Part shown: one piece after another, positions 63,130 through 64,000 of the stretch
Numbering within the stretch: position 1 is the stretch's first letter
How the letters are laid out: the number at the start of each line of letters is the position of its first letter
Assembly (NCBI RefSeq): GCF_900128475.1
Contig: NZ_LT635839.1
Location: forward strand, 538,807-602,806
DNA length: 64,000 nt
Source of the DNA: Mediterranea massiliensis
GTDB lineage: Bacteria > Bacteroidota > Bacteroidia > Bacteroidales > Bacteroidaceae
Direction: 5' to 3'
The notes under the pieces: model-generated
What the model was told of the DNA's origin: nothing
The model's input: the letters and a program-made list of their open reading frames with translations, nothing else
Databases searched by the model: none
Program-made: the position numbers and the translations under genes

Positions 63130-63917
63130 CGGAATTCAGATACGTTTATGATTTTCGACCAAAACTTGTACATCCTCTTCTTATACCAGGAATGGCATCC
63201 GAAGGGCAGCTGTTCATGGTTCAGCCGATAGCATAGCTCCGGGTATTTGTCGAAACTGAACTTCAAAGCTTCCATATAGGATGGATAGGAGAAGTCCAGT
63301 CCATGTTTGTTGACCTCGACGGCAAAGAACACGTCTTCGTTGAAGACATGGTTCTTGGTGTGGCGCAAGAATTCTTCAATCACATCCCGTAACTCGCGGA
63401 CAGCCTTCAGGTGACTGCTCACCTTGCGCAGGGAGAGACCTCCGTTGCCTACTTTGAAGTCGGTGGCGCGCGTGGCGACCGAGCGGAACAACCAACGGTA
63501 TTGTTTCATGGGGAAAGAACGGTACAGGGGGCGCACCAGCCAGGGAGCGCCGATGTAGTCATAACCTTTCTTGCACCATTCCGTCAGTTCGTCTCTGAAA
63601 ATGTAGGCATCCAGCTGGCAGATGAGAATGTATTTGCTGTTCTCAAAGCGTCGGTAGAACTCTTCGGAGAGCATGAGGCGGTTATAGCCGGCAATGCTTC
63701 GGAAATAGTCGTCGTCGAACTCTTCTGTCGTCAGAACGGGGTATTTTTTCAATACAGGAGACAAATCCAGTGATCGGGGCTTGATGACGACCAGCGGATA
63801 GGCATGCAGCATCTGGCAGGCTCTTTGTAGAGAAAGTTTCTCGAAAGAACTGATTTGGGTCGTATACATGGGTATGACGACCTTTACGAGGTTGGGGACA
63901 TCTGCATTTTTTGCCAT
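63126..63917 (-). CDS. DUF5672 protein, glycosyltransferase-like
   Basis: 263 aa from ATG at 63917 (MAKNADVPNLVKVVIPMY). Starts further out are ruled out if the -7 box at 63945-63952 is used, because they lie before its start point. ILICQLDAYIFRDELTEW has a DxD-like acidic motif, followed by GAPWLVRP and GNGGLSLRKV, the DUF5672 core. Probably a surface-polysaccharide glycosyltransferase. Confidence 0.8.
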   Translation of the reverse strand: MAKNADVPNLVKVVIPMYTTQISSFEKLSLQRACQMLHAYPLVVIKPRSLDLSPVLKKYPVLTTEEFDDDYFRSIAGYNRLMLSEEFYRRFENSKYILICQLDAYIFRDELTEWCKKGYDYIGAPWLVRPLYRSFPMKQYRWLFRSVATRATDFKVGNGGLSLRKVSSHLKAVRELRDVIEEFLRHTKNHVFNEDVFFAVEVNKHGLDFSYPSYMEALKFSFDKYPELCYRLNHEQLPFGCHSWYKKRMYKFWSKIINVSEFR

Positions 63918-63944
63918 TCCGTAGTGGTCTAACTTTTTCTTTTG

Positions 63945-63952
63945 CAAAGTTA
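63945..63952 (-). promoter_or_regulatory. DUF5672 gene promoter, -7 box
   Basis: The complement reads TAACTTTG (TAnnTTTG), about 28 bases before the chosen ATG. Confidence 0.55.
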
Positions 63953-64000
63953 GCATTTGTTTCATTAGTACGAACGATAGCCCTGTACTTTTGCAACGAT

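Noticed and set aside
1..64000. CRISPR arrays and tRNA genes
   Set aside because: No regularly spaced repeat longer than the three 22-bp units at 58442, which have no spacers, and no cloverleaf sequence noticed. The ICE integrates at an intergenic core, not at a tRNA.

Overview
The window is a Bacteroides-type chromosome (Bacteroides or a close relative; species not resolved). The evidence is the gene families, the TAnnTTTG (-7) promoter boxes, and a CTnDOT/CTnERL-family conjugative transposon (ICE) that fills about 52.5 kb of the 64 kb. I see no tRNA, rRNA or CRISPR array.

Left chromosome (1-5121): a MutS-like gene broken by a 1.3 kb IS4-type insertion sequence with a 9-bp target duplication, then ATP-type PEP carboxykinase (pckA) and a secreted S41 peptidase. 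Right chromosome (57609-64000): uracil phosphoribosyltransferase (upp), a second IS, erythronate-4-phosphate dehydrogenase (pdxB), and three cell-surface polysaccharide genes (StrF-like glycosyltransferase, LPS-kinase-like protein, DUF5672 protein). The ICE sits between the divergent S41 and upp genes, bounded by GTANNTTTGC cores in the same orientation at 5121-5130 and 57599-57608.

Inside the ICE, left to right: small accessory genes with PcfK/PcfJ-like proteins (6.1-9.6 kb); an AT-rich two-gene cargo, a four-helix membrane protein plus a divergent S-adenosylmethionine synthetase (9.6-11.5 kb); the tra operon read leftward from traA to traQ and a lysozyme; a tra/mob divergent region with palindromes; mobA-mobB-mobC read rightward; a group II intron; rteC, a RibD/DHFR-like gene and the tetQ-rteA-rteB operon; an ermF cargo patch with a GNAT protein, an NTF2-like protein, an attC-like hairpin, a MITE-like relic and an IS1380-type element; a 1955-aa methylase-helicase protein and a DUF1896 protein; the excision operon (xis2c, xis2d, orf3, exc) with a candidate RteR small RNA downstream of exc; and the integrase gene next to the right end.

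From what is known of CTnDOT, tetracycline releases translation of the tetQ-rteA-rteB message, RteA/RteB switch on rteC, RteC switches on the excision operon, and Exc/Xis proteins then activate tra and mob. Two observations stand out. First, the candidate RteR RNA carries a stretch complementary to a leader repeated at seven other places in this element: before or at the starts of traN, traI, mobA, the DUF1896 gene and an HTH gene, and upstream of exc and traE. This suggests one small RNA acting on many transfer and excision genes. Second, the SAM-synthetase plus membrane-protein pair has its own promoter and looks like a transferred cargo system of unknown function, possibly defence or small-molecule signalling.
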